DNA from: Lachnospiraceae bacterium
GTDB taxonomy: Bacteria; Bacillota; Clostridia; Lachnospirales; Lachnospiraceae
NCBI GenBank assembly: GCA_016291655.1
Contig: JAEEYF010000094.1
Location: 1-64,000, forward strand
Reading direction: 5' to 3'
Length of the DNA: 64,000 bases
Made by a program: the position numbers and the translations under genes
Notes under the pieces: model-generated
Database searches by the model: none
Seen by the model: only the letters and a program-made list of their open reading frames with translations
Told to the model about the DNA's origin: nothing
Shown: positions 45,920-54,436 of the stretch, piece by piece
Numbering within the stretch: position 1 is the stretch's first letter
How the letters are laid out: every line of letters starts with the position of its first letter

Positions 45920-47212
45920 ATGAAAGAAAAGATCTACAATGAATTGGGAATTTCGGAAAAGGTTTTGAACTATTCCGAGGAAATCCTCAATGGATTAAAA
46001 GAAAGATTTGAAAAGATCGACCGTATTGCGGAAATCAATCAGTTAAAGGTTATCAAAGCCATGCAAAAGAACAGGCTTGCCGCAGAACATTTTGAATCCT
46101 CCACGGGTTACGGCTATGACGATGCGGGAAGAGAAACCCTGGAAAAGATCTATGCGGATGTGTTCGGAGCGGAAGATGCATTGGTCCGTCCGACTCTCAC
46201 CTGCGGTACGCATGCGCTTACGGTTGCTTTGTCTGCCAATGTTCGTCCCGGAGATGAGATACTTTCTCCCGTGGGCAAGCCCTATGACACTCTTGAGGGT
46301 GTGATAGGCATACGTCCCCAAAAGGGAAGCCTTGCGGAATACGGAGTTACCTATGCCCAGGTCGATCTGCTGAAAAACGGTGATTTTGACCTTGAAGGCA
46401 TAAAAAATGCGATCAACGAAAAAACAAAGCTTGTAACCATACAGCGTTCAAAGGGATACGAACCTCGTAAGACCTTATCCGTCGAAAGGATCGGAGAACT
46501 GATCGCCTTTATCAAGTCCGTTAAACCGGAAGTCATATGCATGGTAGACAATTGCTACGGTGAATTTGTTGAGGAGATCGAGCCCACCGAGGTCGGAGCC
46601 GACATGTGCGTGGGATCTCTCATAAAGAACCCGGGGGGCGGACTTGCTCCCATAGGCGGCTATATAGTAGGAAGAGCGGACCTGGTTGAAAACTGTGCCT
46701 TCCGTTTGACGGCTCCCGGACTCGGAAAGGAAGTCGGAGCGACTCTGGGACTCAACAGATCCTTTATTCAGGGGTTGTTCCTTGCTCCCGTTGTGACAGC
46801 GGGTGCACTTAAAGGGGCGATCTTTGCCGCAAATCTTTATGAAAAAGCCGGTTTTGAATGCGTTCCCGATGCAAAGGAAGAAAGATACGATATTATTCAG
46901 GCAGTCAAATTGGGATCTCCCGAAGGACTGATCGCTTTTTGCAAAGGAATACAGGCAGGTGCGCCGGTCGACAGTTATGTTACTCCCGAGCCCTGGCCCA
47001 TGCCCGGGTATCACTCGGATGTTATCATGGCAGCAGGTGCATTTATTCAGGGTTCATCCATCGAGCTTTCGGCAGACGGACCTCTCTATCCTCCGTATGC
47101 AGTTTATTTTCAGGGGGGACTGACATGGTACCATGCAAAACTTGGAATAATGAAATCCTTCCAGGAAATGGTAAATGCGGGGCTGATAAATATGGGTGAT
47201 CTTGAAAGGTAA
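45920..47212 (+). CDS. PLP-dependent methionine gamma-lyase-family protein (YnbB/aluminum resistance type)
   Basis: 430-residue aminotransferase-fold protein. Family pieces are visible: GYGYDDAGRETLEKIYADVFGAEDALVRP, SGTHAL-like CGTHALTVAL, MVDNCYGEFVEE and the PLP-lysine region SLIKNPGGGLAPIGGYIVG. Bacillus YnbB next to miaA/hfq is the equivalent. The family is often labelled methionine gamma-lyase or aluminum resistance protein, but the substrate is not established. It lies 10 bases after miaA with a GGAG site. Confidence 0.85.
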   Translation: MKEKIYNELGISEKVLNYSEEILNGLKERFEKIDRIAEINQLKVIKAMQKNRLAAEHFESSTGYGYDDAGRETLEKIYADVFGAEDALVRPTLTCGTHALTVALSANVRPGDEILSPVGKPYDTLEGVIGIRPQKGSLAEYGVTYAQVDLLKNGDFDLEGIKNAINEKTKLVTIQRSKGYEPRKTLSVERIGELIAFIKSVKPEVICMVDNCYGEFVEEIEPTEVGADMCVGSLIKNPGGGLAPIGGYIVGRADLVENCAFRLTAPGLGKEVGATLGLNRSFIQGLFLAPVVTAGALKGAIFAANLYEKAGFECVPDAKEERYDIIQAVKLGSPEGLIAFCKGIQAGAPVDSYVTPEPWPMPGYHSDVIMAAGAFIQGSSIELSADGPLYPPYAVYFQGGLTWYHAKLGIMKSFQEMVNAGLINMGDLER

Positions 47213-47374
47213 CAATATTTAAAAATTACTCTCTTTGAATGCAAATTTATCTTTTATTATTTGGGGAAAGTGTGATAGAATAGAATGAAGAGGACTGTAA
47301 GAATTATTGGGTAAAGATATTTAGATCTTTAAAGAGCATTCCTTGATCTGAATCTTATGATACAGGAGGCTTAA

Positions 47375-48127
47375 ATGAGCGGAGTCATTTCATTAAAGGG
47401 CAATAAATACGGTCTTTGCGTAAACATCAAAGATGCGCCCTTTGAAGAAATAAAGGCCGAAACGGCCGAGTATTTTAAACATGCTTCAAAAATGTTCGGT
47501 AAAGAAAAGGTTGCCATAGGTTTTGAAGGAAGACCTTTGAACAATTTCGAAAAAGACGAATTGGTAGAGGTCATAAAGGCGAACTGTACACTGGATATTT
47601 TTTGCGTAATGGATTTCAATTCGGAGGCTGAAGAAAAGTTCAGACGTGCTCTTCAAACCTTTGAACCGAAAACTGAAAATGTTATTTCAGAACAAGAACC
47701 CGAGAACATCGCTTCCGATGTTAATGAACTTTCAGAGTATATACCCGAGGACATTTCCAAGGTCGCACGTTTCTATAAGGGTAATGTGAGAAGCGGAATG
47801 ATCATTAATGAAGACAGCAGTCTGGTTATTCTCGGAGATGTTAATCCCGGCGGAGAGATCTATTCGGGAGGAAACATTATTATCCTCGGAAGCCTTAAAG
47901 GTAAGGCGTTCGCAGGAGGAAACGGTAATTCGAACGCATTTGTTTTTGCTTTGAACATGGATCCTATCCAGATCAGGATAGCAGACAAGATCGGAAGAGC
48001 TTCCGATTCTCGTAAAAAAAGGGGTTCAGCCAACGACGAGCATGAACCGAAGATCGCTTTGGTCAGAGATAATGCCATTGCCATCGAGCTCGTTTCAAAA
48101 TCGGTTCTCAATGATATTATACTTTAA
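47375..48127 (+). CDS. minC: Septum site-determining protein MinC
   Basis: FtsZ inhibitor (250 aa). An N-terminal domain (about 1-105) binds FtsZ, an acidic linker follows, and the C-terminal beta-helix (about 125-250) has FYKGNVRSGMIINEDSSLVILGDVNPGGEIYSGGNIIILGSLKG, the MinD-binding domain (quoted in segments of the family pattern). The 162 bases upstream are AT-rich, hold an AGGAGG site, and show only weak promoter-like boxes. First gene of minCDE. Confidence 0.95.
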   Translation: MSGVISLKGNKYGLCVNIKDAPFEEIKAETAEYFKHASKMFGKEKVAIGFEGRPLNNFEKDELVEVIKANCTLDIFCVMDFNSEAEEKFRRALQTFEPKTENVISEQEPENIASDVNELSEYIPEDISKVARFYKGNVRSGMIINEDSSLVILGDVNPGGEIYSGGNIIILGSLKGKAFAGGNGNSNAFVFALNMDPIQIRIADKIGRASDSRKKRGSANDEHEPKIALVRDNAIAIELVSKSVLNDIIL

Positions 48128-48145
48128 TTCGGAGGATTTTAGAAA

Positions 48146-48928
48146 ATGGGAGAGGTTATAGTAGTAACATCCGGAAAGGGCGGCGTAGGTAAGACCACAA
48201 CTACCGCAAATGTCGGAACCGGACTTGCGAAGCTCGATAAGAAGGTCGTATTGATCGATATGGATATCGGCCTCAGAAACCTTGACGTAGTAATGGGTCT
48301 GGAAAACAGGATCGTCTACAACCTTGTTGATGTTATAGAACAAAAATGTAAAATTAACCAAGCTTTTATCAAAGTTAAAGGATATTCAAATTTCTATCTT
48401 CTTCCCTGTGCGCAGACACGTGATAAGACATCCGTATCTCCCGAGCAGATGAAGACACTTACCGACACTTTAAAGAAAGAATTTGATTATGTTATCCTTG
48501 ATTGCCCCGCAGGTATTGAGCAGGGCTTCAGAAATGCCATTGCCGGAGCAGATCGTGCCTTGATCGTTACAACACCCGAAGTTTCGGCTGTACGTGATGC
48601 GGACAGGATCATAGGACTGCTTGATGCAAATGAAGTCAAGAGATATGACCTTATTGTAAACAGACTTCGTATGGACATGGTGGAACGCGGCGAGATGATG
48701 TCAGCCGAGGACGTTCTGGAAGTTTTGTCCATCAACCTGATCGGAATTGTGCCCGATGATGAAAACATTGTTGTTTCCACCAACACGGGTGTCCCTCTCG
48801 TCGGTTCGGATTCTATGGCAGGTAAAGCTTTTATGAACATTTGTCACAGAGTTATCGGTGAAGAGGTTCCTTTCCTTGATCTTACCAAGAAGAAAGGATT
48901 TTTCTCCAAACTTTTCGGCAGGAAATAA
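48146..48928 (+). CDS. minD: Septum site-determining ATPase MinD
   Basis: Membrane-associated ParA-type ATPase that recruits MinC (260 aa). The deviant Walker A SGKGGVGKTTTTAN, DMDIGLRNLDVVMGLENR, DCPAGIEQGFRNAI and the C-terminal amphipathic membrane-targeting helix (GFFSKLFGRK) are present. Confidence 0.98.
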   Translation: MGEVIVVTSGKGGVGKTTTTANVGTGLAKLDKKVVLIDMDIGLRNLDVVMGLENRIVYNLVDVIEQKCKINQAFIKVKGYSNFYLLPCAQTRDKTSVSPEQMKTLTDTLKKEFDYVILDCPAGIEQGFRNAIAGADRALIVTTPEVSAVRDADRIIGLLDANEVKRYDLIVNRLRMDMVERGEMMSAEDVLEVLSINLIGIVPDDENIVVSTNTGVPLVGSDSMAGKAFMNICHRVIGEEVPFLDLTKKKGFFSKLFGRK

Positions 48929-48952
48929 GTCTTAGAAGGAGCGAACGGAAAA

Positions 48953-49228
48953 ATGGGTTTCTTTAAGAGAGCAAATAAACAAAAAAAATCCGGATTTGAT
49001 GCAAAGAGCAGGCTGAAACTTGTTCTGTACTCCGAGCATCAGGGTTTGCCGCCTGAAACCATAGAGCAGATCAAGATTGATATTATTTCTGTCATTTCCA
49101 AATATGTGGATATTGATATAGAGAATTTTGATATCAAGATATCTCCCGACGGAAACATCCACGGCGGTATCGGACCTGCATTGCAGGCAAACATTCCGAT
49201 CAAGGAAAAAAATGTCAAAAGATTTTGA
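48953..49228 (+). CDS. minE: Cell division topological specificity factor MinE
   Basis: 91-residue MinE that stimulates MinD ATPase. The N-terminal amphipathic FFKRANKQKKSGFDAKSRLKLVLYSEHQG carries the anti-MinCD region, and the C-terminal part has IKIDIISVISKYVDIDIENFDIKI (quoted in parts). It completes minCDE, so an oscillating Min system is expected even though the organism also encodes DivIVA 3 kb downstream. Confidence 0.93.
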   Translation: MGFFKRANKQKKSGFDAKSRLKLVLYSEHQGLPPETIEQIKIDIISVISKYVDIDIENFDIKISPDGNIHGGIGPALQANIPIKEKNVKRF

Positions 49229-49267
49229 TCAAAACCCCCTTAGAAAGGAAAGCGAGGGAACATTCAG

Positions 49268-49666
49268 ATGAACATAGGCTTAATAGCGCATGATGCGAAA
49301 AAAAAGCTTTTGCAGAGTTTCTGCATAGCCTATAAGGGTATATTGTCCAAACACGATCTTTTCGCAACAGGTACAACCGGTCGAATGATCGAGGACGGTA
49401 CAGGACTCACGGTTCACAAGTATCTCGCAGGACATCTTGGCGGTCAGCAACAGATGGGAGCTCAGATAGAGAATAATGAAATGGATATGATCATTTATCT
49501 CAGAGATCCCTTAAATCCAAAGTCACATGAACCGAATGTTTATGACATCATCAGCCTGTGTGACATCCACAATATTCCGTTTGCTACGAATATTGCTACG
49601 GCAGAGCTTCTTGTTAAGGCACTTGACAGAGGTGATCTTGACTGGAGAGAACTGTACAAAAACTGA
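49268..49666 (+). CDS. mgsA: Methylglyoxal synthase
   Basis: Converts dihydroxyacetone phosphate to methylglyoxal and phosphate, a relief valve of glycolysis (132 aa). Family motifs: IGLIAHDAKKKLL, LFATGTTGRMI, GHLGGQQQMGAQI, the catalytic-Asp segment IIYLRDPLNPKSHEPNV, and CDIHNIPFATNIATAE. The AAAGGAAAG site lies before the ATG. It follows minE closely and may be cotranscribed. Confidence 0.96.
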   Translation: MNIGLIAHDAKKKLLQSFCIAYKGILSKHDLFATGTTGRMIEDGTGLTVHKYLAGHLGGQQQMGAQIENNEMDMIIYLRDPLNPKSHEPNVYDIISLCDIHNIPFATNIATAELLVKALDRGDLDWRELYKN

Positions 49667-49679
49667 ATAGAAGGTATTT

Positions 49680-49698
49680 GTTTGAGGAAAACTCAAAC
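49680..49698 (+). other. Small hairpin after mgsA
   Basis: GTTTGAG / CTCAAAC form seven pairs around GAAAA. No T run follows, so it is not a standard terminator; it may stabilise the mgsA mRNA end. The rest of the 137-base gap is AT-rich and holds only the AGGAGG site of the next gene. Confidence 0.4.
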
Positions 49699-49803
49699 GC
49701 TCGGGGTGTATCTCTTATGAGGTACCATAATTTTCACGTTATACTAATTTAGATAATGGATGAGCTATATTCATTATAAATAAACTTCCAGGAGGATGAA
49801 ATT

Positions 49804-50223
49804 ATGATACAGATTATTGCAGGTGAAAAGGGAAAGGGTAAAACCAAGATTATTCTCGACAGAGCCAATGCCGATGTACTTAACTCAAGGGGAAGCATTA
49901 TCTACATTGATAAGAATTCTAAGCATATGTATGAGTTGAACAATAAGATCCGTTTGATCAATGCAAAGAATTATTTTATCAATGACGCTGATGAATTTAT
50001 AGGCTTTATCAGTGGTATCATTTCTCAGAATTACGATATTTCAAGTATTTATCTTGACAGTTTTTTGACTATAGCGGGAATTTCAGCTAAGGATATGGAC
50101 AGCATTATAGATAAGCTCGAGATTCTTTCAGGTGCATTTAACGTTGATTTCATCCTCAGTGTTTCATCCAATGCCGATGCATTAAGTGAAAAAGTCAGGC
50201 AGAACGTAGTAGTTGCCTTATAA
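49804..50223 (+). CDS. Small P-loop ATP-binding protein of unknown role
   Basis: 139-residue protein with a Walker A motif at the N-terminus (AGEKGKGKTKIIL), a possible strand IIYIDKN, and a hydrophobic strand ending in Asp (DISSIYLDSFL) that could be Walker B, followed by a helical end. It resembles a minimal RecA/ASCE core with no added domain. I do not recognise a function. A near-perfect terminator follows. Position between minCDE-mgsA and the division cluster suggests an envelope or division link, but this is only context. Confidence 0.75.
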   Translation: MIQIIAGEKGKGKTKIILDRANADVLNSRGSIIYIDKNSKHMYELNNKIRLINAKNYFINDADEFIGFISGIISQNYDISSIYLDSFLTIAGISAKDMDSIIDKLEILSGAFNVDFILSVSSNADALSEKVRQNVVVAL

Positions 50224-50245
50224 ATCAGTCTGTATCCATAAAAAT

Positions 50246-50281
50246 GCACAAGGCAGGAAACTGCCTTGTGCTTATGTTTTT
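50246..50281 (+). terminator. Strong terminator
   Basis: An 11-base perfect stem (GCACAAGGCAG / CTGCCTTGTGC) with a GAAA tetraloop, followed by TTATGTTTTT. Confidence 0.93.
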
Positions 50282-50292
50282 GGGAGATTAAA

Positions 50293-51681
50293 TTGGATAA
50301 TCAGGATAAGCCCATTAAAATAAAACAGCGAAGAGAAGTAAATATCGGCCTGGTTATCTTTTTGTTTGTTTTAATATACCTTACCATTAATGTTTATGTA
50401 CCTTTGACAAAAAAAGAGATCACCATCTATCAGGTTCCTCAGGGTAAGATTTACTCAAAGGAGAACTTTAAGGGGCTGATCATCAGGGATGAAAGACTTT
50501 ATACCACCGATTCCTCCGGATATATCAATCATTATTTCAAGGAGGGAGACAAGATAGCCAAAAACGAGGGAGTCTATTCCATAGGTTCCGACAGTGCGAT
50601 CTATACAAGACTCAGCACTGAAAAGTCGGGAGTAAAGCTTTCTTCGGATGAGATCTCCGAAATAAAGTACCGGATTTCAAGCAGCTATCAAAAAGCGTCC
50701 GATTTTGAAGACTATTTAAGCGTCAAAGAAGAGATAATGAATCTTTATCGACGTACAATGGACAGAAAAGTAATGACCAGATTGAATGAGATCGTTACCG
50801 CAACCGGTCTTAATACCGGCTTTGAAATTGTTAATTCCGACTGCTCGGGTATCATCTCTTATTATGTGGATGATTTTACCGATATCGACAGCACAAATTT
50901 TAATTATCAGATGTTTCAAAACGAATACAAGTCGGATTATGTATATAAGACCGATCGGTATGAGCAGGGGAACATTGTTTATAAATTGATCACATCGGAT
51001 GATTGGGCGATCATTGTAGAGTTAAACAATGAGATATTTGAAAAACTCTCCAAATGCAATACGGTTTCCTTTACCGTAAACGGGAAACAAAAACTTACGG
51101 CTCCGGTTTCCTTTATGAAAAGCGGGGAAACATATTTCGCGATGCTTTCCTTAAACAGATATGTTTCAAACTATTTGGATGAACGCTTTGTAAGAATTTC
51201 GTTCGATACAGAAGATAATCAAGGCTTAAAGATCCCTGCTTCCGCATTGGCCTATAAGGATTTTTACAGGATTCCCGCAAACTATTTTATGACAATTGAT
51301 GAAAATACCGACCGGGAAAAATCAGGACTTGTTCTGGAAATGACAAAAGAAGGCTCCGATGAAAAAAACTATGGTTTTGTTGAAACAAAGATCTTTTGGA
51401 AGGATAACGGTTTTAATTATGTAAGCTCGGATATTCTCGGATCCGGAGAATATATTGTAAAACCTGACAGGACCGGCAGTTCTCAATTGTATTTATTTAC
51501 GGTAAAGCTTGAAGGAGCATACAACGTCAACAACGGATATGCTTCTTTCAGAAGAACGGAACGGCTTGAAACCGGAACAGATTATGTTCTTGTTAAAAAG
51601 GGACTGGCCGCAGGGCTTGATGAATATGATCGGATCGCCTTGGATGCGCAGAACGTAAAGGAAGGGGCATTGATATACTAA
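50293..51681 (+). CDS. HlyD-like membrane fusion-type protein of the division cluster
   Basis: 462-residue protein with a basic cytoplasmic N-terminus, one membrane segment (about 19-39: IGLVIFLFVLIYLTINVYV) and a large extracellular part. The biotinyl-lipoyl-like hairpin pattern IIRDERLYTTDSSGYINHYFKEGDKIAKNEGVYSIG (about 69-105) resembles HlyD/RND adaptor proteins. Similar proteins precede ylmE-sepF in Clostridia; no partner transporter is here. TTG 50293 follows GGGAG; the upstream in-frame extension lies in the terminator. It could be a cell-wall or division accessory rather than an exporter part. Confidence 0.7.
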   Translation: MDNQDKPIKIKQRREVNIGLVIFLFVLIYLTINVYVPLTKKEITIYQVPQGKIYSKENFKGLIIRDERLYTTDSSGYINHYFKEGDKIAKNEGVYSIGSDSAIYTRLSTEKSGVKLSSDEISEIKYRISSSYQKASDFEDYLSVKEEIMNLYRRTMDRKVMTRLNEIVTATGLNTGFEIVNSDCSGIISYYVDDFTDIDSTNFNYQMFQNEYKSDYVYKTDRYEQGNIVYKLITSDDWAIIVELNNEIFEKLSKCNTVSFTVNGKQKLTAPVSFMKSGETYFAMLSLNRYVSNYLDERFVRISFDTEDNQGLKIPASALAYKDFYRIPANYFMTIDENTDREKSGLVLEMTKEGSDEKNYGFVETKIFWKDNGFNYVSSDILGSGEYIVKPDRTGSSQLYLFTVKLEGAYNVNNGYASFRRTERLETGTDYVLVKKGLAAGLDEYDRIALDAQNVKEGALIY

Positions 51682-51689
51682 ATCCCCTA

Positions 51690-51718
51690 TTGACAGCATA
51701 GAGTAAAAAAAGGATAAT
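51690..51718 (+). promoter_or_regulatory. Promoter of the sepF-divIVA-lspA operon
   Basis: Perfect TTGACA (51690-51695), 17-base spacer and GATAAT (51713-51718), beginning nine bases after the HlyD-like stop. Confidence 0.8.
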
Positions 51719-51772
51719 ATTTTAATACAGGTCATTTATTGATTACTAATTGATTTAAGGAGATTTCTTTAT

Positions 51773-52360
51773 ATGGGAAAGTTAATTCGTGGTCTTTTGG
51801 ATTCATTAAAGCTCACAGATGAAGAAGATGAATACGATGATGATGACGATCTTGATACACAAAATAATCAGCGTAAGGAAACAATGGTCAAAAGAGATAA
51901 TCCTCCGTTGAGGAAATATGAAAACGACGGTTATTTTGAGGAGGAAGAGGAAGATGATGATGAACCTCTGGCTCAAAGGAGAAGCTTTGCAAGGCCTCAA
52001 GCCCCCATTTCCAATCCTTTCCGTCAGGCTCAGAACAAAACAGCTGTTCCTTTAAGGTCATCCGTTTCCGACAGAAGAATATATGTATTGAATCCCAAAT
52101 CCTTTGAGGATGCAAAAGAGGTATGTGACACTCTTAAGGGGGGCGGTGTTATCTTTATGAATTTTGAGGGCGTCAGAACGGATCTGGCACAAAGGCTCAT
52201 GGATTTTGCCGGCGGAGCGGTTTATTCTCTCGGCGGACAGATCCATCAGATCTCAGGCTACAATTTCATTGTTGCTCCCGGGGAAATGGATATCCAAGGT
52301 GATATTCTTGCACATATCACATCTGAGGGAACAGAGTTCCCCACATTCACGAAATATTGA
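51773..52360 (+). CDS. sepF: Cell division protein SepF
   Basis: Membrane anchor and bundler of FtsZ (195 aa). The N-terminal amphipathic helix (MGKLIRGLLDSLKL) should bind membrane. A long, very acidic linker (about 17-70, with runs of Asp/Glu) precedes the conserved SepF fold: RIYVLNPKSFEDAKEVCDTLKGGGVIFMNFEGV, RLMDFAGGAVYSLGG and YNFIVAPGEMDI. An AAGGAG site precedes the ATG. ylmE is not upstream of it, unlike the usual order. Confidence 0.95.
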   Translation: MGKLIRGLLDSLKLTDEEDEYDDDDDLDTQNNQRKETMVKRDNPPLRKYENDGYFEEEEEDDDEPLAQRRSFARPQAPISNPFRQAQNKTAVPLRSSVSDRRIYVLNPKSFEDAKEVCDTLKGGGVIFMNFEGVRTDLAQRLMDFAGGAVYSLGGQIHQISGYNFIVAPGEMDIQGDILAHITSEGTEFPTFTKY

Positions 52361-52378
52361 TAATGGGAGGAAAACTAA

Positions 52379-52972
52379 ATGCTTACACCTGTAGAGCTTC
52401 AAAATAAACAATTCAAGGCTTCCGGACTCGGATATGACAAGAAGGATGTAGACGGATTTATCCGTCTTGTTTCCGACAGCTATGAAGAGATCTACCGTTC
52501 AAAGGTTGAACTCGAAGACAGAGTCAGTGAGCTTGATGAAGCACTCAGTCATTATCGTGCGATCGAAAAGACTATGCAAAAAGCACTTGTGCTTGCCGAG
52601 AAAACTGCAGAGGAAACAAGAGCCAATGCTATCGAAAACGCAAGACAGATCGAGAATGATGCCGTGACAAAATCACAGATCATTTTAAGTGATGCCCGTT
52701 GTGAGCTTGAAAAGATAAACCAGCAGATCATCAATCTCAACCAGACCTTTGAGACCTATAAGATCAATTTCAAAAATCTTGCCAATGCTCAGATCGAGAT
52801 CATCAATTCGGACAGCTTTAAGATCTCCGCGAGTCTTTTGACAACCGAAGGAATTGCTGTACCCAAGAAGTTTTACGAAAAGAAAGAAGAAAGAAACGCA
52901 AATGCCGAAGAAAATCTGCCCGAAGAGCAGGTGAACGATTTCGAGATCATTGACGGCGATGCGGGAAATTAA
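52379..52972 (+). CDS. divIVA: DivIVA-family polar/septal coiled-coil protein
   Basis: 197-residue DivIVA. The N-terminal lipid-binding domain shows LTPVELQNKQFKASGLGYDKKDVDGFI; then comes a long coiled coil (about 35-125, KVELEDRVSELDEALSHYRAIEKTMQ onward) and a short acidic tail. DivIVA marks curved membrane and recruits division, wall or chromosome proteins. A GGGAGGA site is 7 bases upstream. The stop lies one base before lspA. Confidence 0.93.
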   Translation: MLTPVELQNKQFKASGLGYDKKDVDGFIRLVSDSYEEIYRSKVELEDRVSELDEALSHYRAIEKTMQKALVLAEKTAEETRANAIENARQIENDAVTKSQIILSDARCELEKINQQIINLNQTFETYKINFKNLANAQIEIINSDSFKISASLLTTEGIAVPKKFYEKKEERNANAEENLPEEQVNDFEIIDGDAGN

Positions 52973-52973
52973 G

Positions 52974-53537
52974 ATGGATAAGAGAATCACCAAGGCAGTT
53001 TATATTTACCAGGCACTTGTATTTGCTTTATTTGTAGCGATAGATCAGATCACAAAAGTTCTTGCAAGGACAAAACTCGTGGATGAGTTTGGAAACAGCA
53101 AGTCCTTTTATCTCATAAAGAATGTTCTCTGCTTTCATTATCTTGAGAACAGAGGCTCTGTTTGGGGAATTTTACAGGGTAAGATCAATTTTTTGTTGAT
53201 CGTTTCCTTATTCCTGTTCCTTATCCTATTATATGTTTATATTAAGCTCCCCAAGACAACGAATTATCTTGTTTTGTTATGGATCGATGTATTTATGCTT
53301 GTCGGAGCTGTCGGTAACACCATAGATCGGATCGTCTTCGGATATGTTACGGACTTTATTTACTTTGAGCTTATTAATTTCCCCATATTTAATTTTGCGG
53401 ATATATGCATTACACTTGCGGCGGCTGTTACCGTTGTTATGATCCTGACCAGATACAAAGACGATAATTTTGCATTTCTTTCTTTTAAAAACAAAAAGAA
53501 GATTGAGGAAGATGGAGAAGTTGATATTCACAATTGA
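52974..53537 (+). CDS. lspA: Lipoprotein signal peptidase II
   Basis: Aspartic membrane protease that cleaves lipoprotein signal peptides (187 aa). Four membrane segments are apparent. Catalytic motifs are GNTIDRIVFGYVTDFI (D119) and FNFADICI (D143); the N-terminal VAIDQITKV and LENRGSVWGI are conserved. The C-terminal tail is longer and charged. ATG 52974 gives a normal N-terminus; the upstream in-frame ATG lies in divIVA. Confidence 0.96.
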   Translation: MDKRITKAVYIYQALVFALFVAIDQITKVLARTKLVDEFGNSKSFYLIKNVLCFHYLENRGSVWGILQGKINFLLIVSLFLFLILLYVYIKLPKTTNYLVLLWIDVFMLVGAVGNTIDRIVFGYVTDFIYFELINFPIFNFADICITLAAAVTVVMILTRYKDDNFAFLSFKNKKKIEEDGEVDIHN

Positions 53538-54429
53538 GGAAGATACGGCCGATCTGCGCATAGATAAGCTGATATCTTCACAGACTGAAGGTATATCCAG
53601 AACCGCTATTCAACGCTTGATTGATGGCGGTTTTGTTTTGGTATCCGGCAAAAAGGTCAAGTCCAGCTACAAGACCTGTGAAGGAGACGAGGTTGAGGTC
53701 ATCCTTCCCGACGCTGAAAAGCCCGATATTAAACCTGAAAACATTCCTTTGGACATCATCTATGAGGACAATGACATCATTATAGTTAACAAGCCCAAGG
53801 ATATGGTGGTTCATCCCGCCGCCGGGCATTACAGCGGAACGCTTGTGAATGCTTTGCTTTACAGATGCGGGGATTCATTGTCGGGTATCAACGGCATTAT
53901 GCGGCCGGGCATAGTCCACAGAATAGACAAGGACACTACAGGGGCACTTGTGGTGTGTAAAAACGACACGGCTCATCAAAGCCTTTCGGAACAGTTAAAG
54001 GTGCATTCGATCACCAGAAAGTACGAAGCGATCTGCAACGGTATCTTTAAGGAAGCCACAGGCCGTGTTGAAGCTCCCATCGGCAGAGATCCCAAGGACC
54101 GCAAAAAGATGGCGATAAATTACAAGTCAGGCAAAGAGGCTATCACAAACTATACTGTTTTGGAAAATCTCAACAATAAGTACTCACATATAGAATGTCG
54201 TCTTGAAACCGGAAGAACTCATCAGATCCGCGTGCATATGGCTTCTCTGCATCATCCCTTACTGGGAGATGAGGTTTACGGCTTTAAGGACAAGAACTTT
54301 GATCTGCAGGGCCAGTGTCTGCATGCGAAAACCATAGGCTTTATACATCCGACCACGAAGCAGTATGTGGAATTTGAAGCCCCTTTACCAGATTATTTTA
54401 CGGCTCTTTTGAAAAAACTATCCGTTTAG
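53512..54429 (+). CDS. RluA/RluD-family 23S rRNA pseudouridine synthase
   Basis: 305-residue pseudouridine synthase with an N-terminal S4 domain (RIDKLISSQTEGISRTAIQRLIDGGFVLVSGKKVKSSYK in parts), linker, and the catalytic domain: IVNKPKDMVVHPAAGHYSGTLVNALL, the active-site HRIDKDTTGALVV, and LETGRTHQIRVHMASLHHPLLGDEVYG. The lspA-rluD order is conserved in Firmicutes. The start overlaps lspA by 26 bases. Confidence 0.94.
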   Translation: MEKLIFTIEEDTADLRIDKLISSQTEGISRTAIQRLIDGGFVLVSGKKVKSSYKTCEGDEVEVILPDAEKPDIKPENIPLDIIYEDNDIIIVNKPKDMVVHPAAGHYSGTLVNALLYRCGDSLSGINGIMRPGIVHRIDKDTTGALVVCKNDTAHQSLSEQLKVHSITRKYEAICNGIFKEATGRVEAPIGRDPKDRKKMAINYKSGKEAITNYTVLENLNNKYSHIECRLETGRTHQIRVHMASLHHPLLGDEVYGFKDKNFDLQGQCLHAKTIGFIHPTTKQYVEFEAPLPDYFTALLKKLSV

Positions 54430-54436
54430 AGGCACT

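Noticed and set aside
47213..47374. Promoter of minC
   Set aside because: Boxes such as TTGAAT and TATTAT exist but the spacing (14 bases) is poor; not confident enough to list.
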